From an uncultured Prochlorococcus sp. (GTDB lineage Bacteria > Cyanobacteriota > Cyanobacteriia > PCC-6307 > Cyanobiaceae), in the NCBI RefSeq assembly GCF_902522795.1, contig NZ_CABYWZ010000012.1, forward strand, positions 1 through 52,849: 52,849 nt of DNA, read 5' to 3'. The notes beneath the pieces were generated by a model. The model had not been told where the DNA came from. It saw nothing but the letters and a program-made list of their open reading frames with translations, and did no database searches. Positions 19,090 to 29,145 of this stretch are shown piece by piece. A program made the position numbers and the translations under genes. Within the stretch, counting starts at the first letter, position 1. Each line of letters starts with the position of its first letter.

Positions 19090-19956
19090 TTAATTAATAT
19101 AACGCATACTTAAATCAATCCAATCACTTTTGGTAATAGAAGAACTTGTTGAAATCAAATCAATACCTTTTATGAGATATTTACTAATTTCTTCAGGGTT
19201 TATTCCAGAAACTTCTATTATCAAATTTTTATTTACTTCTTTTTTTAAGCTATTTATTGATAAATTTCTTAAATCTTGAACGTTTTTTTTGATTGTTTCA
19301 GGACTAAGTTCATCTAATAAGACACTATCCGCTCCTGCTAATACTGCTTCTTTTGCCTGTTCGATATTCTCAGCTTCAATTATGATATGAGTTGTAAAAG
19401 GCGAATTTAGTCGAATTTTTTTTACTGCATTATTAAGATTATCTGTCCATGCAATGTGATTTTCTTTTATCATAGCAGCATCATACAATCCCATTCTATG
19501 ATTCACTCCACCTCCGCATTTGAATGCATATTTTTCAAATATTCTTAAGCCAGGAGTAGTTTTCCTAGTGTCTGCTAATTTTATATTTGTACCTTCTAGC
19601 TTATTTACAAGATTCTTTGTATGTGTTGATATTCCAGATAAATGCATTGCTATATTTAAGCCTATTCTTTCACTAGCTAGCAAACTTTTTGAAGGCCCAT
19701 ATATTTCTAAGAGTTTTTGATTTTTAACAAATTTATCTCCATCAGAGATTTTAAATTTTGGACTGATTTTTAAATCAATTTTTTTAAAAATTTCTTTTAT
19801 AATCTCAACCCCACAAAATATACCCTCCTCTTTTGCAATCCAATATGCATTACCATTCTCTTCTGTAATAGAGGGACTTGTAAGATCTCCTCTACCTATA
19901 TCTTCATCGATCCAATTATCAATGATCTTACTTATTATTGGAGTATTTAGATCCAC
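19090..19956 (-). CDS. nadC: nicotinate-nucleotide pyrophosphorylase (quinolinate phosphoribosyltransferase)
   Basis: Converts quinolinate and PRPP to nicotinate mononucleotide in de novo NAD synthesis. Conserved blocks are DIGRGDLTS, ERIGLNIAMHLSGIST, ADTRKTTPGLR, KCGGGVNHRMGLYDAAMIKENHIAW, IEAENIEQA and DSVLLDE. It has 288 residues, normal length. It lies between mnmE and argS on the same strand, with a spacer of about 80 bases upstream in which I see nothing notable. Confidence 0.95.
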   Translation of the reverse strand: MDLNTPIISKIIDNWIDEDIGRGDLTSPSITEENGNAYWIAKEEGIFCGVEIIKEIFKKIDLKISPKFKISDGDKFVKNQKLLEIYGPSKSLLASERIGLNIAMHLSGISTHTKNLVNKLEGTNIKLADTRKTTPGLRIFEKYAFKCGGGVNHRMGLYDAAMIKENHIAWTDNLNNAVKKIRLNSPFTTHIIIEAENIEQAKEAVLAGADSVLLDELSPETIKKNVQDLRNLSINSLKKEVNKNLIIEVSGINPEEISKYLIKGIDLISTSSSITKSDWIDLSMRYIN

Positions 19957-20038
19957 TAAACTAAAAAATAATTAATTAATGAAAGTTCAACTGAAGTTAG
20001 AGAATCAACTATATAACACTATGTAATTTAACTCAAAT

Positions 20039-21421
20039 TTATTTACCAATACAAAACTTAGAAAAAATATTATCTAGGAGTTCCTCTGTTAATTCTTGAC
20101 CAGTTATTTTAGATAAGTTTTGAATTCCATCTCTCAGTTCTATTGATAACAAATCAAATGGCAATTTATTTTTAATGATTTCATCAGTATCATTTAAATT
20201 AGATAAGCAAGCAGATAAATTTGTTAGATGTCTTTCGTTTAAAAATATATTGATATTTTCTACTTGTTTTAACCCACATTTTTTTATGATTGTGTCGATT
20301 AATAATTTTTCACCATCATTATTCTTAATGCTCATAAGAATTGTATTTTTATACTCATTTGAATTAATATTTTTGCAATCAATTAAATCTTTTTTATTGC
20401 CCAAAATAGTAATTAATTTTTCTTTGGGCATTTCTTCTATTATTTTTTTGTCTTCTTCATTAAATCCTTCTTCAAGACTATAAATATAAATTATAAAATC
20501 TGACTCTTTAATTTTCCTAAAACTTTTTTTAATTCCTATACTTTCAATTTGTTCATCAGTTTCTCTTATGCCAGCAGTATCAATTATTTTCATTGGAATA
20601 TCATTAATATTTAAATTAACTTCAATAACATCTCTAGTTGTTCCAGGAATATTAGTTACGATTGCTTTCTCTTTTTTTGCAAGCAAGTTTAATAAAGAGC
20701 TTTTACCAACATTTGTTTTACCTATAAGCGCAATGGATATTCCATTGTGAATATATGAATTTCTTTTTGCATTTTCTATTAGTAATTCTATTTTTTCTTT
20801 TACTTTTTTAATGTTTTTTAAATATTTGTTGTAATCAAAATCTGTGAAGTCTTCTTCAAAATCAACTCTCGCTTCTATTTCGCAAAGTTGATTTATAAGG
20901 TCATTTTTAATATCATTAATTTTTTTCTTTATTTCTCCTTGAATCCCACTTAAAGCTAACTCTGCTGATCTTGTATTGCTTGCATTAATTAATTGATTAA
21001 TCGACTCGGCTTGAGTAAGGTCTATTTTTCCATTAAGAAAAGCTCTTTGACTAAATTCTCCTGGGTTTGCAAGTCTAACTCTAGAATTACTAGATAATAA
21101 TCTCTTTAGAACTTTATTCACTATGATAATTCCTCCATGGCAATGAAGTTCAACTACATCCTCTCCTGTGAAGCTATTTGGTGATTTCATTACTAAAATT
21201 AAAACCTCATCTATAAATTTATTTTGTTTATTTTCCTGAATAAAACCATAAAAAACTCTATGTGATTCCCATGCATATTTAGATTTAGTTTGAACAATCT
21301 TTTTGCAAGAATTTATTGAGTCTTTCCCTGATACTCTTATTATCGCAACTCCTCCTTTTCCTATACTTATAGCTGAAGCAATTGCGGCTATCGTATCTTC
21401 TGTAGTAACTTTCGAATCCAT
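20039..21421 (-). CDS. mnmE: tRNA uridine-5-carboxymethylaminomethyl modification GTPase MnmE
   Basis: Works with MnmG to modify the wobble uridine of certain tRNAs. The N-terminal formyl-THF-binding domain ([24 protein letters not shown]) is followed by [14 protein letters not shown] and a helical region. The inserted G domain has [12 protein letters not shown], the TRD switch in [15 protein letters not shown] and NKKD. The protein ends with the catalytic FCIGK (CxGK). It has 460 residues, full length. Confidence 0.97.
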   Translation of the reverse strand: MDSKVTTEDTIAAIASAISIGKGGVAIIRVSGKDSINSCKKIVQTKSKYAWESHRVFYGFIQENKQNKFIDEVLILVMKSPNSFTGEDVVELHCHGGIIIVNKVLKRLLSSNSRVRLANPGEFSQRAFLNGKIDLTQAESINQLINASNTRSAELALSGIQGEIKKKINDIKNDLINQLCEIEARVDFEEDFTDFDYNKYLKNIKKVKEKIELLIENAKRNSYIHNGISIALIGKTNVGKSSLLNLLAKKEKAIVTNIPGTTRDVIEVNLNINDIPMKIIDTAGIRETDEQIESIGIKKSFRKIKESDFIIYIYSLEEGFNEEDKKIIEEMPKEKLITILGNKKDLIDCKNINSNEYKNTILMSIKNNDGEKLLIDTIIKKCGLKQVENINIFLNERHLTNLSACLSNLNDTDEIIKNKLPFDLLSIELRDGIQNLSKITGQELTEELLDNIFSKFCIGK

Positions 21422-21482
21422 CTCTCGCTTTGTTATGGATAATTAAGTAAGATTATCAAGAATTTTGAAATTTTCTTTCTGA

Positions 21483-21926
21483 ATGAGATTTAAAAGAGAT
21501 ATTACCTATAAGAAAATTCTATCATTATTTAGGAATCAGAATGGAAGTCCTTTCTTTAATGCTAAAGGTTTAGCTATAGGGGTATTTAGTGGTTGCTTTC
21601 CTTTTTTTGGGTTTCAGACTTTAATAGGGGTATTTTTTGCGAAAATAGCCAAGGGAAATATTGTTCTAGCTGCAATTGGTACTTGGATAAGTAACCCTTT
21701 TACTTATATTCCACTTTATTATTTTAATTATAAAGTTGGTTCGATTTTTTTAAATAATTCTTCTAATAAAATTCTTGAAAAAAGTTTAGTTATTGATGAC
21801 TTATGGAAACAAGGGAGAATTTTTTCCCTAAAATTACTCTTAGGTTCCTCTTGTGTAGGTTTTTTACTAGCTTTGATTTGCGGCAGTATTGTTTTCTTTA
21901 TCTACAAGATAAAAAATAAAAAATAG
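21483..21926 (+). CDS. DUF2062 membrane protein
   Basis: A 147-residue protein with a short basic N-terminus and about three hydrophobic segments. The pattern SPFFNAKGLAIGVFSGCFPFFGFQT (about 22-46) followed by GNIVLAAIGTWISNPFTYIPLYYF is the signature of the DUF2062 family of small bacterial inner-membrane proteins. No biochemical function is established for it. It is divergent from mnmE and convergent with the RelA/SpoT gene. Confidence 0.85.
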   Translation: MRFKRDITYKKILSLFRNQNGSPFFNAKGLAIGVFSGCFPFFGFQTLIGVFFAKIAKGNIVLAAIGTWISNPFTYIPLYYFNYKVGSIFLNNSSNKILEKSLVIDDLWKQGRIFSLKLLLGSSCVGFLLALICGSIVFFIYKIKNKK

Positions 21927-21944
21927 ATTGAACTAATTTTAAAA

Positions 21945-24254
21945 TTAACTTTGTCCAACTCTGGCAATATCCAAAACATCGGCCATTGATTTTATTTGTT
22001 CAATTGTTTTGTGAAGTTGATTATAACTTTCAAGACCTACACAAAGATTTATAATAGCTGGTTTACCATAAGCAGTTTTAACATTGGCATCGCTAACGTT
22101 TATACCTTTATCAGATAACCGCATAAGAATATCTTTAAGAACTCCAACTCTATCAATTACTTCTATTCGTAGCTGAATTGGAAACTTATTATCGCCAGTT
22201 TTATTATCTTGATTCCAACCGACAGGTAATCTTCTCTCTATTGGAATTGGTATTACATTTTCACAATCTTCCCTATGTATAGTTATCCCATGGTTGCCGA
22301 GCGACACAGTTCCGATAATATCCTCGCCTGGGAGTGGGGCACAACATTTACCTATTCTGTAATCAAGACCCTCTATCCCGGAAATTGGCGATTTAACTGC
22401 TGTATTAGATTGATTAGTGGATAAATTACTATTACTTTTAAGAGATTTTGCTATTTCAGAGTCAGAATCATTTTTTACATCTTCTGTCTGTAATTTTATT
22501 TCTTCTCTTAGTCTGTTTAATACTTGATGCAAAGTTAAACCACCAAAACCAAGAGATGCAAGAAGGTCTTCAGTAGTTTTTAAATTGCATCGATTTGCAA
22601 CTTTTTTCATGGCTTCACTAGAAAGTAATGCTTCAAAACCGTTTCTACCTACTTCTTTTTCAAGTAAATCTCTACCTCTTTTAATCGTTTCATCACGATG
22701 GCTTTTCTTATACCATTGGCGAATTCTATTTTTAGCAGTTGGCGTAACTACAAAGTTCAGCCAATCCAAGCTTGGAGAAGCATTATTACTTGTCAAAATT
22801 TCTATGAAGTCACCATTTTGAAGTGCTGTAGATAATGGAGAAAGCTTTTCATTAATTCTTATTCCATTACAGTGATTTCCAACTTCAGAATGAATTCTGT
22901 AGGCGAAATCTATCGCTGTAGATCCTTTCCTTAAACCAACAACATCTCCTTTTGGAGTGATCACAAATACTTCTTCATCAAATAAATCTTCTTTAATTGA
23001 AGCTAAATAATCATTATGATCCCTTTCATTACCTTCTTGTTGCCATTCTACTAATTGTCTTAGCCAATTAAATCTCTCGGCATTACTTTTAGCAGGAGAA
23101 CCACCCTCTTTGTATTGCCAATGAGCGGCAATACCATATTCAGCAATTTGATGCATCGAAGTAGTTCTAATTTGAACTTCAATAGGTCTATGTCTTCCAA
23201 TCACAGAAGTGTGTAAGGACTGATATCCATTGGGTTTTGGTAATCCTATATAATCTTTAAATCTACCTGGAATTGGTTTGAAAGTATCATGAACAACTGC
23301 TAAAGCTCTGTAACAACTATCTGAATTGTCCACGATAATTCTTAGGGCAGCAACATCATAAATCTCGTGAAAATGCTTTTGTTGTCTTTCCATTTTGCTC
23401 CAGATGCCATAAAGATGTTTTGGCCTTCCTGTTATTTCAAAATTTTTCAAACCTGCTGAAACCAAGTTTTCCTTCATAAGATTCAAAGTTACTTTTAATC
23501 TTTTTTCTCTATCACTTCTTTTAACAGCGATTTGATCTTTAAGATCTAGATATTCTTTAGGCTCTAGGAATTTAAAAGCTAAATCTTCTAATTCCCATTT
23601 AAATCTGTTTATTCCTAGTCGATTCGCTAATGGTGCATAAATCTCTCTTGTTTCTCTCGCAATTCTTAGTTTTTTTTCATCATTTAGCCATTCAATTGTT
23701 CTCATGTTATGAAGTCGATCTGCAAGTTTTACTAATACAACTCTGATATCGCTGGCCATAGCCAAAAACATTTTCCTAAGATTTTCAGCTTGTGCTTCAG
23801 TTCTGTTGTTAAAGTGAATGCCTCCTAATTTTGTTACACCCTCTACAAGTATTTTTACTTCTAATCCAAAATTTGTTTCTATTTCGGATAAATCAATGCC
23901 AGTATCTTCAACTACATCATGTAAAAGGCCTGCAGCAATAACAGATGAACTAGCACCTATTTCTTTGAGGAGATTTGCAACAGCAACCGGGTGGATAATG
24001 TATGGCTCACCGCTCGCACGGAATTGTCCATCATGAGCTTTATAAGCAAGTTTAAAAGCCTTTACTATAAGGTTTTGATTCTCATCATTTTCGTTATTTG
24101 ATTTTTCAAAATTATGAATATCTTTAAGAAGCCAATCGGGAATGTTTATTTGATAATTTAAAGATTGACTTTCATATTTTTTATTTTCAGGCAAAATAGT
24201 TTTGGAAACTTCAATTTCGTTTTTTTCTTTTGAATTTGCAGCTGCCTCAGACAT
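21945..24254 (-). CDS. spoT: bifunctional (p)ppGpp synthetase/hydrolase, RelA/SpoT family
   Basis: Makes and degrades the alarmone (p)ppGpp. In order it has an N-terminal HD hydrolase domain (AGLLHDVVEDTG, RLHNMRT), a synthetase domain (FKDYIGLPKPNGYQSLHT, EVQIRTTSMHQIAEYG), a TGS domain (VFVITPKGDVVGLRKGSTAIDFAY), a helical/zinc-finger-like region with CCAPLPGEDIIG, and a C-terminal ACT domain (about 690-765). The intact HDVVED suggests active hydrolysis, so it is a Rel-type bifunctional enzyme. It has 769 residues, full length. Confidence 0.95.
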   Translation of the reverse strand: MSEAAANSKEKNEIEVSKTILPENKKYESQSLNYQINIPDWLLKDIHNFEKSNNENDENQNLIVKAFKLAYKAHDGQFRASGEPYIIHPVAVANLLKEIGASSSVIAAGLLHDVVEDTGIDLSEIETNFGLEVKILVEGVTKLGGIHFNNRTEAQAENLRKMFLAMASDIRVVLVKLADRLHNMRTIEWLNDEKKLRIARETREIYAPLANRLGINRFKWELEDLAFKFLEPKEYLDLKDQIAVKRSDREKRLKVTLNLMKENLVSAGLKNFEITGRPKHLYGIWSKMERQQKHFHEIYDVAALRIIVDNSDSCYRALAVVHDTFKPIPGRFKDYIGLPKPNGYQSLHTSVIGRHRPIEVQIRTTSMHQIAEYGIAAHWQYKEGGSPAKSNAERFNWLRQLVEWQQEGNERDHNDYLASIKEDLFDEEVFVITPKGDVVGLRKGSTAIDFAYRIHSEVGNHCNGIRINEKLSPLSTALQNGDFIEILTSNNASPSLDWLNFVVTPTAKNRIRQWYKKSHRDETIKRGRDLLEKEVGRNGFEALLSSEAMKKVANRCNLKTTEDLLASLGFGGLTLHQVLNRLREEIKLQTEDVKNDSDSEIAKSLKSNSNLSTNQSNTAVKSPISGIEGLDYRIGKCCAPLPGEDIIGTVSLGNHGITIHREDCENVIPIPIERRLPVGWNQDNKTGDNKFPIQLRIEVIDRVGVLKDILMRLSDKGINVSDANVKTAYGKPAIINLCVGLESYNQLHKTIEQIKSMADVLDIARVGQS

Positions 24255-24308
24255 TTTATATTGCTTTAGATGTATTTTATTTAGGTCTAGAAAAATTTGC
24301 TATAAATC

Positions 24309-25907
24309 ATGGAAAAAAATAAAGAAAAAATTATTGTAGTTAAAAATCTTACTGTTAAATATGGACTAAAACTGCAACCTATTATCAAAAATTTTAATTT
24401 GGAAATAGATTGTGGAGATCATTTGGCCATGATAGGACCTTCTGGATGTGGAAAGACCACGTTTGCAAAAACATTAGTAAATATATTGCCTGAAAAGGCT
24501 ACTTCTAAAGGTTATCTTTCGATTTCTAGTGTAGATCCTAGGAAAATAAATAACAAAGATGCACAATTATTTAGAAGAAAGAATTTTGGATTTATTTATC
24601 AAGACTCTATAAAAAAACTTAATCCGCTAATGAGAGTTGGGGACCATTTATATGAATTATTTAAAACACATGATCAAACTAAATCATCTTTAGCTATTAA
24701 ACAATTAGTAAGAGAAGTTTTTCAAAAAGTAGGAATTGAAGAAAATAGACTTGATTCTTTCCCTCATCAATTTAGCGGTGGAATGAGACAAAGAGTTTCT
24801 ATAGCAATGGCACTTGCTTTGAAACCTAAATTATTAATAGCTGATGAACCTACAACAAGCTTAGATGCCATAACAAGTTTTGAAATTATGCAAGAAATAA
24901 TTCATCTATGTAATGAATTTGATACAACTTTAATTTTAATTAGTCATGATATTAATCTTGCAGCAAAGTGGTGTAAAAAAGTTGCAATAATTGAAAAGGG
25001 ATCGATTGTTGAAAAAGGGAATATATTAGATATTTTTCAATCGCCAAAATCCGATATCGGGAAAAAGTTAGTAAATGCTTCAAAAATAGTATTAGAATCA
25101 AATACTAAAAATATTGCTCGAGATCAGGTCGTTCTAGAGGTAAATAATCTAAGACATTGGTATAAATTAAATTCTTCAATTTTCATTAATAAATGGAATA
25201 AGGCTTTAAATGAAGTTAGTTTCAAGTTGTATGAGAGTGAGACTCTTGGAATTGTTGGTTCTTCAGGAAGCGGTAAAAGTACATTATGTAGGGCTTTAAT
25301 TGGACTCCTTAAAGTAAGAGGTGGTGAAATAAAAATTTATGATAATAATCATGCATTGAAAAAAAATAAATCTTTAAAAAAGAACAATAATGTGCAAATA
25401 ATTTTTCAAGATCCTTTTTCAAGTTTGAATCCGAAAATGACAATTAAAAATATTTTAGAAGATATATTTTTTATTCAAAAAATTTCAAATAAAAGAAAAA
25501 TCGAAAAAGAAATAAAATTAATGTTAAGAAATTTAAATCTTCCCTTAAATAATGATTTTTTTAATTCTTATCCTAGCCAATTATCTGGTGGTCAATTGCA
25601 AAGAATTTCATTAGCCAGAGCGCTATTGTTGAAACCAAAAATTTTGATTTGTGATGAGAGCGTTAATATGTTGGATGCTTCAGTAAAAATAGAGATTCTT
25701 GAATTACTTAGAGTCTTGCAAGAAAAAATGAATTTAACGATTATCTTTATTACTCATGATTTAGGCATTGCTAAAAGATTTTGTGATAGGTTGCTAGTTA
25801 TGAATCACGGAAAGATAGTTGATGAAGGAGAAAGTTCTACAATATTTACTAAAACTAAAAACACGTATACAAAATCGCTACTAAATTCTTCTTTAAATAT
25901 TATTTAA
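24309..25907 (+). CDS. ABC transporter, two fused ATP-binding domains (oligopeptide/nickel-type)
   Basis: A 532-residue fusion of two ABC ATPase domains, as in YejF and DppD-DppF-like fused proteins. Domain 1 has Walker A GPSGCGKT (43-50), signature FSGGMRQR and Walker B LLIADEPTTSLD. Domain 2 has Walker A GSSGSGKST (317-325), signature LSGGQLQR and Walker B ILICDESVNMLD, where Pro of DEP is replaced by Ser. Both keep the switch His (ISHD, ITHD). No permease or binding protein is adjacent, so its partners are encoded elsewhere. Substrate unknown; the family suggests peptides. The last eight bases overlap rluD, convergent. Confidence 0.88.
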   Translation: MEKNKEKIIVVKNLTVKYGLKLQPIIKNFNLEIDCGDHLAMIGPSGCGKTTFAKTLVNILPEKATSKGYLSISSVDPRKINNKDAQLFRRKNFGFIYQDSIKKLNPLMRVGDHLYELFKTHDQTKSSLAIKQLVREVFQKVGIEENRLDSFPHQFSGGMRQRVSIAMALALKPKLLIADEPTTSLDAITSFEIMQEIIHLCNEFDTTLILISHDINLAAKWCKKVAIIEKGSIVEKGNILDIFQSPKSDIGKKLVNASKIVLESNTKNIARDQVVLEVNNLRHWYKLNSSIFINKWNKALNEVSFKLYESETLGIVGSSGSGKSTLCRALIGLLKVRGGEIKIYDNNHALKKNKSLKKNNNVQIIFQDPFSSLNPKMTIKNILEDIFFIQKISNKRKIEKEIKLMLRNLNLPLNNDFFNSYPSQLSGGQLQRISLARALLLKPKILICDESVNMLDASVKIEILELLRVLQEKMNLTIIFITHDLGIAKRFCDRLLVMNHGKIVDEGESSTIFTKTKNTYTKSLLNSSLNII

Positions 25908-26859
25908 CTTTAAGAACACTTAGTAATTTTTGAAAATCTAATGGTAATTCTGATTCAAATATCATTTCTTTACCATTTATGGGATGTATGAGTCCAAGCT
26001 TAATGGCGTGTAAAGCTTGGCCATCTAATTTACATGGTAGTTTTTTACATCTTCCATATAACGGATCACCCACAATTGGATGATTAATGTGAGCACAATG
26101 TACTCTTATTTGATGCGTTCGCCCCGTATCTAGTTTGAAACTCATTAATGAGTAATTGCCAAATCTTTCTTCTAATTTCCAATAGGTACAGGCATACCTT
26201 CCTGAAGTTTCTTCAACTACTTTATATTTCAATCTATTTAATTTATCTCTGCCAATGTTCCCCACTATTTGACCTTTTTCAGAATTCGGTGCTCCATGAA
26301 TTACTGCAATATATTCGCGTGATGCTATTTTTTCTTTAATTTGTTTCTGGAGATTTACTAATGCCTCTTGGCTTTTTGCAACCACCATACATCCGGAGGT
26401 ATCTTTATCTAATCTGTGAACAATCCCAGGTCTTAGTTTTCCATTAATTCCAGGTAGATCTTTACAGTGAAAAAGTAATCCATTCACTAAAGTTCCAGAT
26501 TTATGTCCAGGGGCTGGATGAACAATTAATCCTGATTGTTTATTAATTACTATGATGTGCTCGTCTTCAAAGAGGATATTCAAATCCATTTTTTCAGGTT
26601 TCAAATAAATAAGAGGTTCTGGAGGAGGCAACCATATTTGAATATTGTCGCCATTTTTTAATGGGGTCTTTGCTTTCGCGGTTTTATAGTTTACAAGTAC
26701 TAAACCTAAATTTATGAAATGTTGAATTCTTGCTCTACTTTGTTCTGGCCTTTTACTTACCAACCATCTGTCTAGCCTCATAGGAAGAGGTAGCTCATAA
26801 ATAATTTCTATAAGCTCACCTTCTCCAATGCCGAAAGAATTTTGATTATTTAATTCCAT
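25900..26859 (-). CDS. rluD: 23S rRNA pseudouridine synthase, RluD family
   Basis: An RluA/RluC/RluD-type pseudouridine synthase of 319 residues. An S4 RNA-binding domain (RLDRWLVSKRPEQSRARIQHFI, about 28-90) precedes the catalytic domain with GIVHRLDKDTSG, which holds the catalytic Asp, and later the FKLDTGRTHQIRVH block. Among the family it looks most like RluD, but target uridines cannot be read from sequence. Its start overlaps the YlqF gene's end by ten bases, implying coupling. Confidence 0.9.
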   Translation of the reverse strand: MELNNQNSFGIGEGELIEIIYELPLPMRLDRWLVSKRPEQSRARIQHFINLGLVLVNYKTAKAKTPLKNGDNIQIWLPPPEPLIYLKPEKMDLNILFEDEHIIVINKQSGLIVHPAPGHKSGTLVNGLLFHCKDLPGINGKLRPGIVHRLDKDTSGCMVVAKSQEALVNLQKQIKEKIASREYIAVIHGAPNSEKGQIVGNIGRDKLNRLKYKVVEETSGRYACTYWKLEERFGNYSLMSFKLDTGRTHQIRVHCAHINHPIVGDPLYGRCKKLPCKLDGQALHAIKLGLIHPINGKEMIFESELPLDFQKLLSVLKVK

Positions 26860-27722
26860 AGTGGGACTTCTAAAGCAATTTTACCCAGCATTTGATTTCT
26901 ATAATCTTCCAATAACTTATGAGACATTCTCCTTTTATCACCTGAGGTATGTTTTGAAGCTGCTTCGTCGATCCAAGCCGAAGGACTATTAAAGCCTTTG
27001 GTAATATCAACGCCATATCTATTAGATATTTGTTTAACTGAGATATTCGCATTCTTATCATTGTTGAGAGTGGATATAATTTTGATAAATCCAATTGCGA
27101 CACTCTCTATTTCATAAGCAGCTTCACCAATATCGTCACATAATGCAAGATTAAGTGCTGATTTTTGATCTTCTAAATTTGGAGGTATAACACCAGGAGC
27201 ATCTAGCAGATCTATACCACTTTCTAATTTTATCCATCTTAAATTACGAGTCACGCCTGCTTTCCTAGCGCTATCTACAACTCTTTTTTTTGCAATTCTA
27301 TTAATTAATGCTGACTTTCCTACGTTTGGAAAACCAAGTGTAAGGGCTCTAATTGGCCTAATTCGCATTCCTCTAGAGAGTCTTCTATCGTCGATTGATG
27401 ACCTAGAATCTTTGGCTGATTTACAAATTTCTTTAATCCCTATTCCTCTTTTAGCATCACACCAAAGAGGATATTGATCTTTAGAATTAAACCATTTATT
27501 CCAACTATTGATTGTATTAGGGGAGATCATGTCTGATCTGTTAATAACAAGAATATGTTTTTTATTATTTATCCATTTATTTAAGTGTGGATGTCCTGTT
27601 GATAAAGGAATTCGTGCATCTCTAACTTCTATAACTAAATCTACTTTATTGATAACTTCAGATAATTTCTTTTCTGCTTTTGCGATATGGCCTGGGTACC
27701 ATTGGATTTTGGGTATGTCCAC
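26850..27722 (-). CDS. ylqF: ribosome biogenesis GTPase YlqF/RbgA
   Basis: A circularly permuted GTPase of 290 residues that acts in late 50S subunit assembly. The G4 motif (NRSDM) comes first, followed by the G1 P-loop GFPNVGKSALINR and G3 DAPG, the permuted order diagnostic of the family. The N-terminal QWYPGHIAKAEKKL is characteristic of YlqF. Grouping with a 23S pseudouridine synthase gives a small ribosome-assembly operon. It is divergent from pgk. Confidence 0.93.
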   Translation of the reverse strand: MDIPKIQWYPGHIAKAEKKLSEVINKVDLVIEVRDARIPLSTGHPHLNKWINNKKHILVINRSDMISPNTINSWNKWFNSKDQYPLWCDAKRGIGIKEICKSAKDSRSSIDDRRLSRGMRIRPIRALTLGFPNVGKSALINRIAKKRVVDSARKAGVTRNLRWIKLESGIDLLDAPGVIPPNLEDQKSALNLALCDDIGEAAYEIESVAIGFIKIISTLNNDKNANISVKQISNRYGVDITKGFNSPSAWIDEAASKHTSGDKRRMSHKLLEDYRNQMLGKIALEVPLWN

Positions 27723-27935
27723 TTCAATAAATCAAATAAAATTTTGTATTCCTTTTAGTTTTTATAAGTTTCAAAAGTATTTACTTCTAAAGTTTAGTAT
27801 AAATTCAATGACTAAAAAATTTTTATAATCGTTAATTCTTAAAATTTATTAAGGCATAGGTAACAGTAACTACTTTTTAACCCAATAAGCCCAAATTAAC
27901 GTTAGGGTCTTGAGATTATAAATATAGCTTGTTTA

Positions 27936-29144
27936 ATGTCAAAATTATCTCTTTCCAGTCTTGATAAGACACATTTAGAAGGAAAAAAAGTTCTTGTAAG
28001 AGTAGATTTTAATGTTCCATTAAATGAAGATGGTCAAATAACCGATGATACGCGTATTCGTGCAGCGATCCCAACTGTTGAATATCTTATTAATTATTCT
28101 GCAAAAGTTATTTTAGCTGCTCATTTTGGTAGACCAAAGGGTCATGTAAATGAAAAAATGAGATTAACTCCAGTAGCAGCAAGATTAAGTGAATTGTTGG
28201 GGCAAAATGTTGCACTTACTGACAGTTGTATTGGTGATGAAGCTGTTGCACAATCAAATAACTTATCTAATGGAGATGTTCTTTTACTTGAAAATGTTCG
28301 TTTTTTTGGTGAAGAGGAAAAGAACGACATGGAGTTTGCTAAAAAATTAGCATCACATGCAGACATGTATGTAAATGATGCTTTCGGTGCTGCTCATAGA
28401 GCGCATGCTTCAACTCAGGGTGTTACAAATTATTTAAGTCCCTCAGTAGCTGGATTCCTTTTAGAAAAAGAATTGAAATACCTTCAAGGAGCTGTAGATT
28501 CGCCAAAGCGTCCATTGGCAGCAATAGTCGGAGGATCAAAGGTTAGTAGTAAAATAGGAGTACTTGATTCTTTATTAGATAAGTGTGACAAAATCATGAT
28601 TGGTGGAGGTATGATTTTCACTTTTTATAAAGCTAGAGGTTTAGATGTCGGAAAGAGCCTTGTAGAGGAAGATAAACTTGAGCTTGCTAAAGATTTAGAA
28701 GTAAAAGCAAAAGCAAAAGGAGTAGAATTATTATTACCCACTGATGTTGTTTTGGCTGATGAATTTTCTCCTGACGCCAATAGTAAAATATCTCAAATTG
28801 ATGCAATTAGTGGGAATTGGATGGGTCTAGATATTGGTCCAGATTCCATTAAAGTTTTTCAGAATGCTCTTGCAGAATGTAAGACAATTATTTGGAACGG
28901 TCCAATGGGAGTTTTTGAATTTGATAAATTTGCAGACGGTACAAATGCAATAGCTACAACTCTTGCGGATTTAAGTGCTTTTTCTGAAGTTTGTACAATA
29001 ATTGGTGGTGGAGATTCAGTTGCAGCAGTTGAAAAAGCAGGTTTAGCTGAGAAAATGTCTCATATATCTACTGGAGGTGGGGCTAGTTTGGAACTTCTAG
29101 AAGGTAAAACTTTACCAGGTGTTTCTGCGTTAAATGACGCTTAG
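27936..29144 (+). CDS. pgk: phosphoglycerate kinase
   Basis: Interconverts 1,3-bisphosphoglycerate and 3-phosphoglycerate in the Calvin cycle and glycolysis. Landmarks are [30 protein letters not shown], the hinge and nucleotide region with [15 protein letters not shown], and the terminal [13 protein letters not shown] and [13 protein letters not shown]. It has 402 residues, full length. The 213-base upstream spacer contains a TATAAA at 27917-27922 close to the ATG. That box would leave only a very short leader, so the promoter assignment is weak. Confidence 0.97.
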   Translation: MSKLSLSSLDKTHLEGKKVLVRVDFNVPLNEDGQITDDTRIRAAIPTVEYLINYSAKVILAAHFGRPKGHVNEKMRLTPVAARLSELLGQNVALTDSCIGDEAVAQSNNLSNGDVLLLENVRFFGEEEKNDMEFAKKLASHADMYVNDAFGAAHRAHASTQGVTNYLSPSVAGFLLEKELKYLQGAVDSPKRPLAAIVGGSKVSSKIGVLDSLLDKCDKIMIGGGMIFTFYKARGLDVGKSLVEEDKLELAKDLEVKAKAKGVELLLPTDVVLADEFSPDANSKISQIDAISGNWMGLDIGPDSIKVFQNALAECKTIIWNGPMGVFEFDKFADGTNAIATTLADLSAFSEVCTIIGGGDSVAAVEKAGLAEKMSHISTGGGASLELLEGKTLPGVSALNDA

Positions 29145-29145
29145 G

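Noticed and set aside
27723..27935. Possible RNA gene in the ylqF/pgk spacer
   Set aside because: No tRNA-like cloverleaf, strong hairpin or conserved sRNA motif could be found by eye; only AT-rich promoter-like sequence is seen.
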